Position numbers and translations under genes: made by a program. DNA of 64,000 nucleotides from contig CAWIHS010000001.1 in the NCBI GenBank assembly GCA_963836005.1, positions 186,001 through 250,000 on the forward strand, read 5' to 3'. Below the pieces are notes generated by a model. That model did not search any database, had not been told where the DNA came from, and was given only the letters and a program-made list of their open reading frames with translations. Positions 54,938 to 63,454 of this stretch are shown one piece after another (the first letter of the stretch is position 1; the number at the start of each line of letters is the position of its first letter). This DNA comes from CAWIHS01 sp963836005. Its GTDB lineage: Bacteria > Pseudomonadota > Gammaproteobacteria > GRL18.

Positions 54938-55429
54938 ATGATTAAAATGCAAACTAACCATGGCATTATCACGATCGAACTGGATCATGATAATGCACCA
55001 AAAACCTGTGCCAACTTTGAACAGTATGTTAAAGAAGGTTTTTATGACGGCACCATTTTCCATCGAGTCATAGATGGTTTTATGATTCAGGGCGGAGGAA
55101 TGGAACCCGGTATGAAGGAAAAATCAACCATGGCGAACATTGAAAATGAAGCCACTAATGGTATAAGCAATGACCGCGGTACACTGGCAATGGCCAGAAC
55201 ACCCGACCCGCATTCAGCCTCGTCACAGTTTTTTATCAATGTGAAAGATAATTCTTTTCTGAACTTCAAAAGTGAAACACCCGATGGATGGGGATACTGC
55301 GTGTTTGCAAAAGTTACTGACGGCATGGATATAGTCGATGCTATAAAAAGTGTTCCAACAGGTAATTCTGGTTTTCATCAGGATGTACCCGTTGATGATG
55401 TAGTTATTGAGAAAGTAACGCTTGAATAG
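54938..55429 (+). CDS. ppiB: Cytoplasmic peptidyl-prolyl cis-trans isomerase B
   Basis: A 163-residue cyclophilin without signal peptide: NHGIITIELDHDNAPKTCAN, FHRVIDGFMIQGGGM, MARTPDPHSASSQFFIN. A second cyclophilin in tandem with ppiA, about 140 bases downstream; the two are clearly paralogues with different locations. lpxH follows, as in many gammaproteobacteria. Confidence 0.95.
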   Translation: MIKMQTNHGIITIELDHDNAPKTCANFEQYVKEGFYDGTIFHRVIDGFMIQGGGMEPGMKEKSTMANIENEATNGISNDRGTLAMARTPDPHSASSQFFINVKDNSFLNFKSETPDGWGYCVFAKVTDGMDIVDAIKSVPTGNSGFHQDVPVDDVVIEKVTLE

Positions 55430-55490
55430 TTTCTCTGTGGCAATATCTAAGTAATCCCATCGTATTGCCATAAATTATTACCCGAGTTTG

Positions 55491-55690
55491 TAATTATTCA
55501 GCATATTTATCAAGCTGCACTCATAGCCTAGTTCCTTAATATGTGCATGAAGAATCGGATATTTGCTGACCCACATGGACGACTACGGCTCCTGCTTTCC
55601 CGCATGCATGTCCACTGTCCATGCTGGACATGTGAGAAAGGCAGGATATGCAAGGAGCAATGACCCTGTGCAGAAATTACCTGTTAAAGC
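55491..55690. repeat. Composite repeat region with C2 and B-type arms
   Basis: GTAATTATTCAGCATATTTA near 55491 resembles an A-family arm, CCTAGTTCCTTAATATG a B-type arm, and 55558-55660 is C-family copy C2 (ACATGGACGACTACGGCTCC, GCATGCATGTCC). C2 has a perfect hairpin CATGTCCA / TGGACATG. The composite fills the ppiB-lpxH gap. Confidence 0.55.
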
Positions 55691-55701
55691 GCTAAGTACA
55701 A

Positions 55702-56445
55702 ATGAGTCCTAACAATAGAATACTTTTTATATCTGATCTTCATCTGGATAAACAGCGCAAGGATATTGAACAAAACTTTGCACGATTTATTCGCTATTGC
55801 CTACGGGAAAATAAAACCATAGAGACTGTGTTTATACTTGGTGACCTGTTTGATTTCTGGTTTGGTGACGACGCATCCATAACACTTAATGAGAACATCA
55901 TTGAGCAACTCAAAGAGTTAACTTCTGCAGGCATATCACTATTTATCATGCATGGTAATCGTGACTTTCTGATCAATGAAGCATTTGCCAAAGCCACTGG
56001 TGGTCAGTTAATCGAGGATCCCTATTTATTGTCTCTCAACAATGAAACGGTATTGCTGGCCCATGGTGATCAACTCTGTACTGACGATATTGAATACCAA
56101 CAATTCAAGCAGGTAGTGCGTGATCCTGCGATGATAAAGTCTTTTCTGCAAAAGCCTATAGCAGAGCGTATAGCTATCACAACTACTATCAAATCAGCAA
56201 GCAAAAAAAGTGCTCAGGGAAAATCTAAAGAAATAATGGATGTCAATCAGCAGACCGTTATATCCTTTATGAGCAAATATAAAGTCAAAACATTAATTCA
56301 CGGACATACCCACCGTCCGGATATACATAGTTTCAAAATTGATGAACAGACTTTTAAACGCTATGTCCTGTCAGACTGGGACACACAGGGTAGTTATCTT
56401 GAATGGGATGGACAAAATCTAAAAATGAATACTATCACAGACTAA
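55702..56445 (+). CDS. lpxH: UDP-2,3-diacylglucosamine pyrophosphatase
   Basis: A 247-residue calcineurin-like metallophosphoesterase that makes lipid X in lipid A biosynthesis. All metal motifs are present: ISDLHLD, GDLFDFWFGDD, GNRDFLI, AHGDQLCTDD and HGHTHRP. The stop codon TAA is in the end of repeat D2, so the last residue or two may derive from the element. Confidence 0.95.
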   Translation: MSPNNRILFISDLHLDKQRKDIEQNFARFIRYCLRENKTIETVFILGDLFDFWFGDDASITLNENIIEQLKELTSAGISLFIMHGNRDFLINEAFAKATGGQLIEDPYLLSLNNETVLLAHGDQLCTDDIEYQQFKQVVRDPAMIKSFLQKPIAERIAITTTIKSASKKSAQGKSKEIMDVNQQTVISFMSKYKVKTLIHGHTHRPDIHSFKIDEQTFKRYVLSDWDTQGSYLEWDGQNLKMNTITD

Positions 56446-56604
56446 TGAGTATCCATTAGTTTTTAGATGGACGTGCGACACAGGGCCTGTGCTAGCATTT
56501 TTAATGGTGACAAATCATTGAAAATGCAGCTAAGTTAAAATCACGCTTTTTCTTTTGCGTTCCAACATAGAGCCAGGATGGCTCTTTATGAATGAAAACT
56601 AATT
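56441..56604. repeat. Repeat D2, about 160 bp, overlapping the lpxH stop
   Basis: It begins ACTAATGAGTATCCATTAG and ends AATGAAAACTAATT. Hairpins are TCCAT / ATGGA and AGAGCC / GGCTCT. The central TTTTTAATGGTGACAAATCA and TTGAAAATGCAG match D1 and D3. The terminal ACTAA supplies the stop codon of lpxH on the plus strand. Confidence 0.7.
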
Positions 56605-56613
56605 TTGCTGCGC

Positions 56614-57357
56614 TTATTTAAGATGTAAAATTTCGTAATTTGCGGGTAATTCAAATAACTTTGCGGCAACATCCTGCTGAAAAAAATTGACTAGTGCTCG
56701 TGAATAACCATCCACATCCCTTTCCAGAACGGGAAAACCTTTATCCAGCGATAGAGTCGGATAAAAGGTATTTTTTGCCAAATCGCAATCTTCATGAACA
56801 TCAGCAGGTAAGTACACCAAGGTACTTGCATGCTGACCCGCAAGTACCTGTTTGAACTCTTTGAGTGCCTTGACAGTATCCGGTAATAAGCCAGGCACAG
56901 CAACAATGTCTCGGCACAGTTTATTATTGACCATAAGCTGAAAATGCTCACTACTTTTCCCGGCGATCATCGGTGCGGCCTTATCAACGGGTAATTGCAT
57001 TAATTCAACCTTTAATTCAATGGGGGATGTGCCGTTTAACGGCAAATGTTTTATCGTCACGATTTGCTGATATTCAGAGCTTACGCTATATATGATATTA
57101 TCTTTTCTGGAGAATAAAATGAAATCTTTTCCAGCGGTTGTATCATCAATACGCAGGTATTTTTCTGTGACCGTCATTGTCACAGGATAGCTGCCTGTAC
57201 CCGCTTCCTGCTCGGTAAAGTGGATTATAGTTGCATTAAGAGGCTGCAGCTTTTCGCTGGCATTTGCAAAAACGGCTAAAAGCAGGACCAATCCTGTTAT
57301 CTGCAACATATGACGGGAAACACTATTCCATGCCCACCCGTGATTGTTTATGTCCAT
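56614..57357 (-). CDS. Secreted hypothetical protein
   Basis: A 247-residue protein with an N-terminal signal (hydrophobic MLQITGLVLLLAVFANA after a polar n-region) and a beta-rich body with two cysteines (NKLCRDI, DCDLAKN). TTAGGAAG lies directly before the ATG at 57357; the Met at 57309 is an alternative. It is upstream of nothing on its strand and follows metZ. I do not recognise the family. Confidence 0.65.
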   Translation of the reverse strand: MDINNHGWAWNSVSRHMLQITGLVLLLAVFANASEKLQPLNATIIHFTEQEAGTGSYPVTMTVTEKYLRIDDTTAGKDFILFSRKDNIIYSVSSEYQQIVTIKHLPLNGTSPIELKVELMQLPVDKAAPMIAGKSSEHFQLMVNNKLCRDIVAVPGLLPDTVKALKEFKQVLAGQHASTLVYLPADVHEDCDLAKNTFYPTLSLDKGFPVLERDVDGYSRALVNFFQQDVAAKLFELPANYEILHLK

Positions 57358-57388
57358 ACACTTCCTAATAAGCTATGTATCGCTATGC

Positions 57389-58600
57389 TCAAATTAATCT
57401 ATCCAGACCACGCTGTAAATCATTTTTTATATCATCTATTGATTCCAGTCCTACAGCAATTCGTATCAGCCCTTCGGAAATCCCAGCTTTTTCACGTTCT
57501 TCTATAGCTACTCGGCCATGCGTTGTCGATGCAGGATGCGTAATGGTGGTTTTCACATCCCCCAGATTTGCGGTAATTGATAATAGCCGGGTTGCATCGA
57601 TCACCTGCCAGGACTGCTCCCTGCCCTTCTTTTTTAACGCGAAAGAGAGCAATCCTCCCGCCCCGGATTGCTGCTGAAACGCCAGCTTGTGATCAGGATG
57701 GGAAACCAGTCCTGGATAATACACTTGAGCAACAGCGGGATGCTGTTCAAGCCAGAGAGCCAGTTGCATTGCATTATCACTGTGCGCCTTCATCCTCAGA
57801 CTCAATGTTTCAAGCCCTTTAAGAAAGATCCACGCATTAAACGCGCTCATGGTTGGACCAGTGGTTCTAAGTACGGCATAAACTTCTGTACCTACCAGTT
57901 CTCTGCTGCCCAGCACCGCACCGCCGACACATCGGCCTTGTCCATCCAGATATTTGGTTGCTGAGTGAATAACCACATCTGCACCCAGTTTCAGGGGTTG
58001 CTGTAAAGCAGGTGTACAAAGACAGTTATCCACCACCAGAAGACAGTGATGCTGGTGCGCCAAAACAGCCAGTTTTTTAATATTGGCAATTTCAACCAGA
58101 GGATTAGACGGGGTTTCAAGAAAAAAGAAACGTGTATTTTTTTGAATAGCCGCTTCCCAGGCAGCCATGTCAGTCAGATCAACATAGCTGACTTCAACCC
58201 CAAAACGTTGCATATAAGTATTAAAAAGTACTACCGTAGAACCGAAAATGGCCCGCGAGGAAACGATGTGATCCCCCGTTTTAAGCAGCCCCAGGCAGGT
58301 ACTCATAATGGCAGCCATACCCGAGGCAGTTGCTACACAAGTTTCAGCACCTTCCAGTGCAGCGAGACGCTGCTCAAAAGTACGCACCGTCGGATTGGTG
58401 AAACGTGAATAGATATTGCCTGGTTCATCGCCGGAAAAACGTGCAGCTGCCTCGGCAGCAGAATTATAAACATAGCTTGAAGTGGGAAAAATAGCCTCAT
58501 TATGCTCTGCTTCATGGGTTCTTTTATAGCCCGCCCGTACCGCTAAAGTTTCAAAACCCAGTTCATTTTCATAATCAGTAAGATTATCACCATTATGCAT
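57389..58600 (-). CDS. metZ: O-succinylhomoserine sulfhydrylase
   Basis: A 403-residue PLP enzyme of the Cys/Met metabolism family. FETLAVRAGYKRTHEAEHNE at the start, the IYSRFTNPTV motif and the PLP lysine in HSATKYLDGQGR point to MetZ, which makes homocysteine directly from O-succinylhomoserine and sulfide. MetB-like cystathionine synthases are close relatives. It lies 31 bases upstream of the secreted hypothetical. Confidence 0.85.
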   Translation of the reverse strand: MHNGDNLTDYENELGFETLAVRAGYKRTHEAEHNEAIFPTSSYVYNSAAEAAARFSGDEPGNIYSRFTNPTVRTFEQRLAALEGAETCVATASGMAAIMSTCLGLLKTGDHIVSSRAIFGSTVVLFNTYMQRFGVEVSYVDLTDMAAWEAAIQKNTRFFFLETPSNPLVEIANIKKLAVLAHQHHCLLVVDNCLCTPALQQPLKLGADVVIHSATKYLDGQGRCVGGAVLGSRELVGTEVYAVLRTTGPTMSAFNAWIFLKGLETLSLRMKAHSDNAMQLALWLEQHPAVAQVYYPGLVSHPDHKLAFQQQSGAGGLLSFALKKKGREQSWQVIDATRLLSITANLGDVKTTITHPASTTHGRVAIEEREKAGISEGLIRIAVGLESIDDIKNDLQRGLDRLI

Positions 58601-58678
58601 AAGTTACTCAATTCATAATAAAAATGAAAAATTTTAGCAGATTTTACGTATAATTATTTAAAATCGAGTAAATTTTCA

Positions 58679-60580
58679 TTAACTTTCAAGTGGGCGGGGT
58701 TTTTCGATACCATAGCCCTGAGCATAATCAACACCAAAGCTGTTTAAAATAGTCAGAATTTCGTCATTTTCAACAAACTCAGCAATAGTTTTTTTATCCA
58801 GAACATGCCCTACATCGTTAATGGACTTGACCATGGCCTGATCTATCTTATCCGTCACTATATCCCTGACAAATTCGCCGTCAATTTTTAGATAATCCAC
58901 GGGTAAATTTTTCAAATATCCAAAAGACGACATACCACTGCCAAAATCATCGAGGGCGAACTTACAGCCTAAAGAGCGTAATTTATCGATAAAGTGAGCG
59001 GCATATCCCAGACTCGAAACAGCAGCTGTCTCTGTGATTTCAAAGCATAATTTGTCAGCAGGTATATTTCTGCTGCTGAGTTGCTCAACCAGAAAGTCAA
59101 GAAACTTTCCATCGGAAAATGACGGGCCTGAAATATTCACAGAGCACAATCCAAGCTGCTTAACCTGTTCAGGGTTATTTTCAAACCAGCGAAACAAAGT
59201 AGCAATAACCCAACGATCAATTGTAGAAATAATGTCATAACGTTCAGCGGCAATCAGGTAGGAAGCAGCTGATGTAATAATCAGCTTGCCGCTATCGTCG
59301 AGGTTTTTTAAACGCAGTAATATTTCAAAGTGATCGAGTGAACACAGTCCATCATCAGAAATAGGCTGTATCTTTTGTTTGTAAAGCAGAAAGCCGTTAT
59401 TGTCCAGCGCATCGTGTATTTTTGAAATGAGATTAATTTCACCTCGGCGGTTTGCCAGAACAGCATCATCAGCATTATACACACAGATTCGATTACGACC
59501 TTCTTCCTTGGCCTGATAACACAACGCGTCGGCATTACTCAGTAAATCACGAATCGTTAAAGTTGTTTTATCAATGGATACAACCCCGATGCTGGCCCCT
59601 ACAGAAAAGATCATTCCTTCCCAGGAAAAACGATATTGCTTAATGGTATTTAACAGCTGTTGGGCGACCTCAGTGGCCTGTTTTATATTCTGGTGTGTCA
59701 ATAACAGAGCAAATTCATCTCCCCCCATCCTTGCAAAGGTATCACCTTTAGCGATTTTACTCAAAATACTGGACAATTCCTGAAGCAGGCAATCCCCAGC
59801 TCCATGGCCGCAATTGTCATTGACCACTTTGAATTGATCCAGATCCAGATAGATCAAGGCGTGCTGCTCTTCATCCCGGATGGATTTCAATAGATTATTA
59901 AGCGTGTTTTCAAATTCATAACGATTGATCAAACCAGTCAGTCTGTCATGCCGGGTTTGGTATAAAAGCTGTGAATGCAGTTGTTTTGCTTCAGTAATAT
60001 CTCTTAAAAAAGCAGTGTAAAATATTTCCCGATCTGTTTTATTACGAGTTATAGCGATTTCAACTGGAAAGCTGGAACCATCAGCTCGCATGCCTGTCGA
60101 TTCCATACGTCGGGAAAGCATTACATCATTATCCTGGCTGATTTGACGTCTTAACCCGCCGCGGTGCTGTGCTCTAAGATCCGGCGGGACAATAGTATCA
60201 GCCAAATCTTTGCCAATAACCTCTTCGCGCAAATAACCAAAGGTTTTTTCTGCTGCAGCATTAAATTCCATAATTCTCCCGGCCTGATCAATAGAGATAA
60301 TGCAATCCAGTGTGGCATTCATAATCTCATCTTTTCGAGCTTCAGAATTTATCAATGCCAAATGGGTTTGCTGCTGGATTGTCTGCTGCTCTCTAAGGCG
60401 TCTGAATATGACCAGGATAAACAGTAATCCCGATAACCAGAACAGAGCATAAATAACATCCAGCGTCACCTGCTGAGAATCATGAAAATCCCAGATAAAT
60501 GCAGTCAGCATCATCAAAATCCAGAAAAGAGCTGGGCTCCAGGTAAAAAAATTCAGGGTTTTATTTGATTTCAATATCAT
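58679..60580 (-). CDS. Membrane PAS-GGDEF-EAL protein
   Basis: A 633-residue c-di-GMP protein with two N-terminal helices (about 10-30 and 35-58), a PAS domain (about 75-200: FNAAAEKTFGYLREEVIGKD), GGDEF (ARMGGDEFALLL, intact) and EAL. The EAL signature reads EIL, but the catalytic set (NISGPS, EITETA, DDFGSG, KIDGEF, AEFVEN) is kept. The C-terminal part is strikingly similar to that of the 939-residue protein at 21749, implying common descent. It stands alone. Confidence 0.85.
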   Translation of the reverse strand: MILKSNKTLNFFTWSPALFWILMMLTAFIWDFHDSQQVTLDVIYALFWLSGLLFILVIFRRLREQQTIQQQTHLALINSEARKDEIMNATLDCIISIDQAGRIMEFNAAAEKTFGYLREEVIGKDLADTIVPPDLRAQHRGGLRRQISQDNDVMLSRRMESTGMRADGSSFPVEIAITRNKTDREIFYTAFLRDITEAKQLHSQLLYQTRHDRLTGLINRYEFENTLNNLLKSIRDEEQHALIYLDLDQFKVVNDNCGHGAGDCLLQELSSILSKIAKGDTFARMGGDEFALLLTHQNIKQATEVAQQLLNTIKQYRFSWEGMIFSVGASIGVVSIDKTTLTIRDLLSNADALCYQAKEEGRNRICVYNADDAVLANRRGEINLISKIHDALDNNGFLLYKQKIQPISDDGLCSLDHFEILLRLKNLDDSGKLIITSAASYLIAAERYDIISTIDRWVIATLFRWFENNPEQVKQLGLCSVNISGPSFSDGKFLDFLVEQLSSRNIPADKLCFEITETAAVSSLGYAAHFIDKLRSLGCKFALDDFGSGMSSFGYLKNLPVDYLKIDGEFVRDIVTDKIDQAMVKSINDVGHVLDKKTIAEFVENDEILTILNSFGVDYAQGYGIEKPRPLES

Positions 60581-60724
60581 TGTCTATTATTTTTTTACAT
60601 ATTGAACTACAGGGGGTCTTGAAAATTAATGGAGATGTTTAAAATCCAGTCAAAATAAATGATAAGGCGGAGTATTCCCGCGACTAAAGTCAACACTAAA
60701 AAAACTCATTGGCTTCATAAAATA

Positions 60725-60804
60725 CTGTAATAGAAAGAACACACTTTTTCTTTTGAGCTCCACAATATAGCCAGGATGGCTATTTATGGATGGAAACTAA
60801 TTAA
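60725..60804. repeat. Partial repeat D4
   Basis: CACACTTTTTCTTTTGAGCT, AATATAGCCAGGATGGCTAT and ATGGATGGAAACTAATTAAG match the right half of D1 and D2; the left half is missing. It lies 50 bases beyond the fetB stop and does not form the stop codon. Confidence 0.55.
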
Positions 60805-60854
60805 GTTAAATGATGGTATTTAGCCCTAGTATATGGGGTTTAACAATGCTTATC

Positions 60855-61649
60855 TCATTTTTTTGCAACCATGATCTCAAAACTCAGTCGCTGACGGTCG
60901 TCAAACAATCTTTTTGATATCATCCAGACAGCTGCCATAATACCAAAACCGGTGCCTGCGGCAATGAGAAAAAAAATTAGAATCTGATATTTTACAGCTT
61001 CTACCGGGGGAGTACCGGACAGAATCTGACCCGTCATCATACCGGGCAAGCTGACCAGTCCTGAAATAGCCATTGAATTGATAATTGGAATCATTCCTGT
61101 ACGAATACTTTCGGCACGGATTTCTTTTATGGCTTGTTGATAATCCTGACCGAGCATGAGCCTTTGCTCTATAATCAGGCGCTGTTGATAAACACTCTGA
61201 TTTAATTTATCCATTCCCAGTGATATACCGTTCATCGTATTACCAAGCAGCATGCCAAGCAGAGGGATGGCATATTGAGGTGAATACCAGGGCGTCGGTG
61301 AAACAATGATCATTAAAGTGATCATTGCCATGGTAAAGGATGAGAAAAAAAGTGCGGCAGTGCCAATTTTGAAACCGACAGAACGTTTTAATGGATATTT
61401 CTGCCGGGCATTTATTTCAAAACCGGCCACCAGCAACATGATCAGGGCAATGAACCCCAGCAGCAACACATTGTTGCTATGAAAAATAAATTTGAGGATA
61501 TAACCAATTAACAGCAGCTGGATAATATTTCGGCTGGCTGCTATGAGCAATTGGCGTGATATTTTTAATTGCAGCAGCCAGCTGGTAATGGCCAGAAGAA
61601 TAATTAAAGCGGCAGCAATAGCCAGATCCCAGGGAGTTAACTCTATCAT
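60855..61649 (-). CDS. fetB: FetB-type ABC transporter permease (UPF0014)
   Basis: A 264-residue membrane protein with seven or so helices and the family signature GMMTGQILSGTPPVEAVKYQ. FetAB exports iron and improves resistance to peroxide stress in E. coli. Its ATG overlaps the fetA stop by four bases (ATGA), so translation is coupled. Confidence 0.85.
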   Translation of the reverse strand: MIELTPWDLAIAAALIILLAITSWLLQLKISRQLLIAASRNIIQLLLIGYILKFIFHSNNVLLLGFIALIMLLVAGFEINARQKYPLKRSVGFKIGTAALFFSSFTMAMITLMIIVSPTPWYSPQYAIPLLGMLLGNTMNGISLGMDKLNQSVYQQRLIIEQRLMLGQDYQQAIKEIRAESIRTGMIPIINSMAISGLVSLPGMMTGQILSGTPPVEAVKYQILIFFLIAAGTGFGIMAAVWMISKRLFDDRQRLSFEIMVAKK

Positions 61650-62275
61650 GAAAGAAGATCCTCGCAGGAGGTTATTTCATATCCATGCTCACTGAGATAC
61701 AAAATTTGCTGGCTGGTTCGATTCAACTGCTCCATATCATGACTAATCCACAACACGGGTATTTGCTGAGCTAATTTATAATCGTTTATGAACATTTCCA
61801 GTCTGTGCTGATTTTCCCGGTCCAGATTTGCAGTGGGTTCATCCAGCAACAGCACATCAGGTTTGTTAAGCAATACACGAATCATTGCCAGACGTTGTTT
61901 TTCACCGCTGGAAAGATGACTTATCTGCCAGTCCATGACGTCTTGATTAAAGCCGAAATATGAAAAAAGGTAGTCATCATAGGCACTGAAATGTTGTCCT
62001 ACCTGTTCATACCACCACTGACTTTCTGCTGGCAACAAAGCCACCTTTTTACGCCACGCCGGTGCAGGATATTCCCGACATTCAATCCCATCAAGAAAAA
62101 TATTACCCTCATGGGGGATCATATCGGCAATGGCTTTCAGCAGGACTGATTTGCCGATGCCCGATGACCCGGAAATGCCCAGGCACATAGATCCGGCTAC
62201 AGTCATATTAATTTCCTCTGACAGGTGGGGAAGGATATGTGTCAAATTAAGTTCGCAGACCTGCAAACAAGGCAT
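61646..62275 (-). CDS. fetA: FetA-type ABC transporter ATP-binding protein
   Basis: A 209-residue ATPase: Walker A GSSGIGKSVLLK, signature LSSGEKQRLAMIR, Walker B VLLLDEPTANLD and switch His in WISHD. The variant signature LSSGE is usual for FetA. Paired with the permease fetB. Confidence 0.85.
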   Translation of the reverse strand: MPCLQVCELNLTHILPHLSEEINMTVAGSMCLGISGSSGIGKSVLLKAIADMIPHEGNIFLDGIECREYPAPAWRKKVALLPAESQWWYEQVGQHFSAYDDYLFSYFGFNQDVMDWQISHLSSGEKQRLAMIRVLLNKPDVLLLDEPTANLDRENQHRLEMFINDYKLAQQIPVLWISHDMEQLNRTSQQILYLSEHGYEITSCEDLLS

Positions 62276-62304
62276 GGCTATTCCTGAAAAATATAATAAA
62301 TAAT

Positions 62305-62527
62305 GTAACTACTGAGCGTATCTGCATAAACGCGCCGGTAGTCGTCATTGGTCGGGTATAGATTGATCCCATGGACGACTTCGGTATCTGTTGCTGGCAT
62401 GCATTTCCAGCATCCATGCTGCTCAAATGGAAAATGCAGAACCTGCAGGAGTTATCATCTGCCTTGCGTGAATAACTGATATCGAGCGCTTAGTGTTATA
62501 TCTAAGCCAGTCTGAGCAGTCGTAAGC
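62305..62527. repeat. Composite repeat A5 enclosing a C-type copy (C3)
   Basis: It starts with the A-family end GTAACTACTGAGCGTATCT (62305-62323) and ends with a degenerate counterpart (TCTGAGCAGTCGTAAG). Inside, about 62356-62450, is C3 (CCATGGACGACTTCGG, GGCATGCATTTCCA) with its own stem GCATTTCCA / TGGAAAATGC. So an A-type element carries a C-type element. Confidence 0.6.
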
Positions 62528-62728
62528 TAAATGTATAAACAAAGACCATTATCAATGGTATAAACCAGACAGCGGGTTTAAACATGCAGTAAATATATTC
62601 TGAGCCATAAAGCACTCAGATGAAGTGTAAAAACGAAAATAGAAATTCTTCAACTAACATTGTAAATGACCCTACATGAGTATGCTATAGTTAGGAATCA
62701 TTTATAATATGTGCTAAATTTTCAAAAT

Positions 62729-63454
62729 ATGAGCATTTACCCTGTCTGGCGAGATCCTGAAGATACCCATTATGAATTTCCATATGCAGAGAATGCTTTG
62801 ACAGAACCTAACGGGTTACTGGCTATTGGGGGGGATCTTTCACCGGCAAGAATTGTTAGCGCCTATCTACAGGGTATCTTCCCCTGGTATAGTGAGGATC
62901 AACCCATTTTATGGTGGAGTCCTAATCCACGTGCTGTATTATTTCCGGAAAAATTTAAATGCTCTCGCAGTTTAAACAAGCTTATCAGGAAAAATAACTT
63001 CTCCGTCACGTTTGATAAAAATTTTGCATCCGTCATTGAGCAATGCGCAAAAGCACCCAGAAACAATCAAAACGGCACCTGGATCACTGATGAAATGCAG
63101 CAGGCCTATTTCAGCCTCTACCAGGCAGGTATAGCACACAGTGTTGAATGCTGGCAGGATGAACAACTGGTTGGAGGGCTTTATGGCCTGGCTCTGGGAC
63201 ACGTATTCTTTGGTGAATCAATGTTTTCCTATAAAAACAATGCATCGAAACTCGCTTTTGCTCATCTGATAGACGAACTCATAAAATCACACTATGCTTT
63301 AATTGACTGTCAGGTTACCAGCGAACACTTATTAAGTCTTGGAGCCGAAGAAATTCCGCGACAAAATTTTTTACAATTAATCGAGCAGCACACTGCCGGT
63401 TTTATGAGTCAAGGATTCTGGCTTGACCAGAACAAGTTTCCTGAACCTATATGA
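62729..63454 (+). CDS. aat: Leucyl/phenylalanyl-tRNA--protein transferase
   Basis: A 241-residue N-end-rule enzyme that adds Leu or Phe to proteins with N-terminal Lys or Arg for ClpS/ClpAP decay. Motifs are NGLLAIGGDLSPARIVSAYL and GIFPWYSEDQPILWWSPNPR, with the C-terminal half VFFGESMFSYKNNASKLAF. The ATG at 62729 is preferred over a GTG at 62711. Its stop overlaps the start of bpt (ATGA). Confidence 0.95.
   Translation: MSIYPVWRDPEDTHYEFPYAENALTEPNGLLAIGGDLSPARIVSAYLQGIFPWYSEDQPILWWSPNPRAVLFPEKFKCSRSLNKLIRKNNFSVTFDKNFASVIEQCAKAPRNNQNGTWITDEMQQAYFSLYQAGIAHSVECWQDEQLVGGLYGLALGHVFFGESMFSYKNNASKLAFAHLIDELIKSHYALIDCQVTSEHLLSLGAEEIPRQNFLQLIEQHTAGFMSQGFWLDQNKFPEPI

Noticed and set aside
55575..55704. 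Small peptides starting MDDYG/MDDFG from ATGGACGAC in C repeats
   Set aside because: The first five codons look similar in C1, C2 and C3, but the frame shifts by one base between copies before the GCATGCAT motif, so selection is more likely on DNA or RNA structure.
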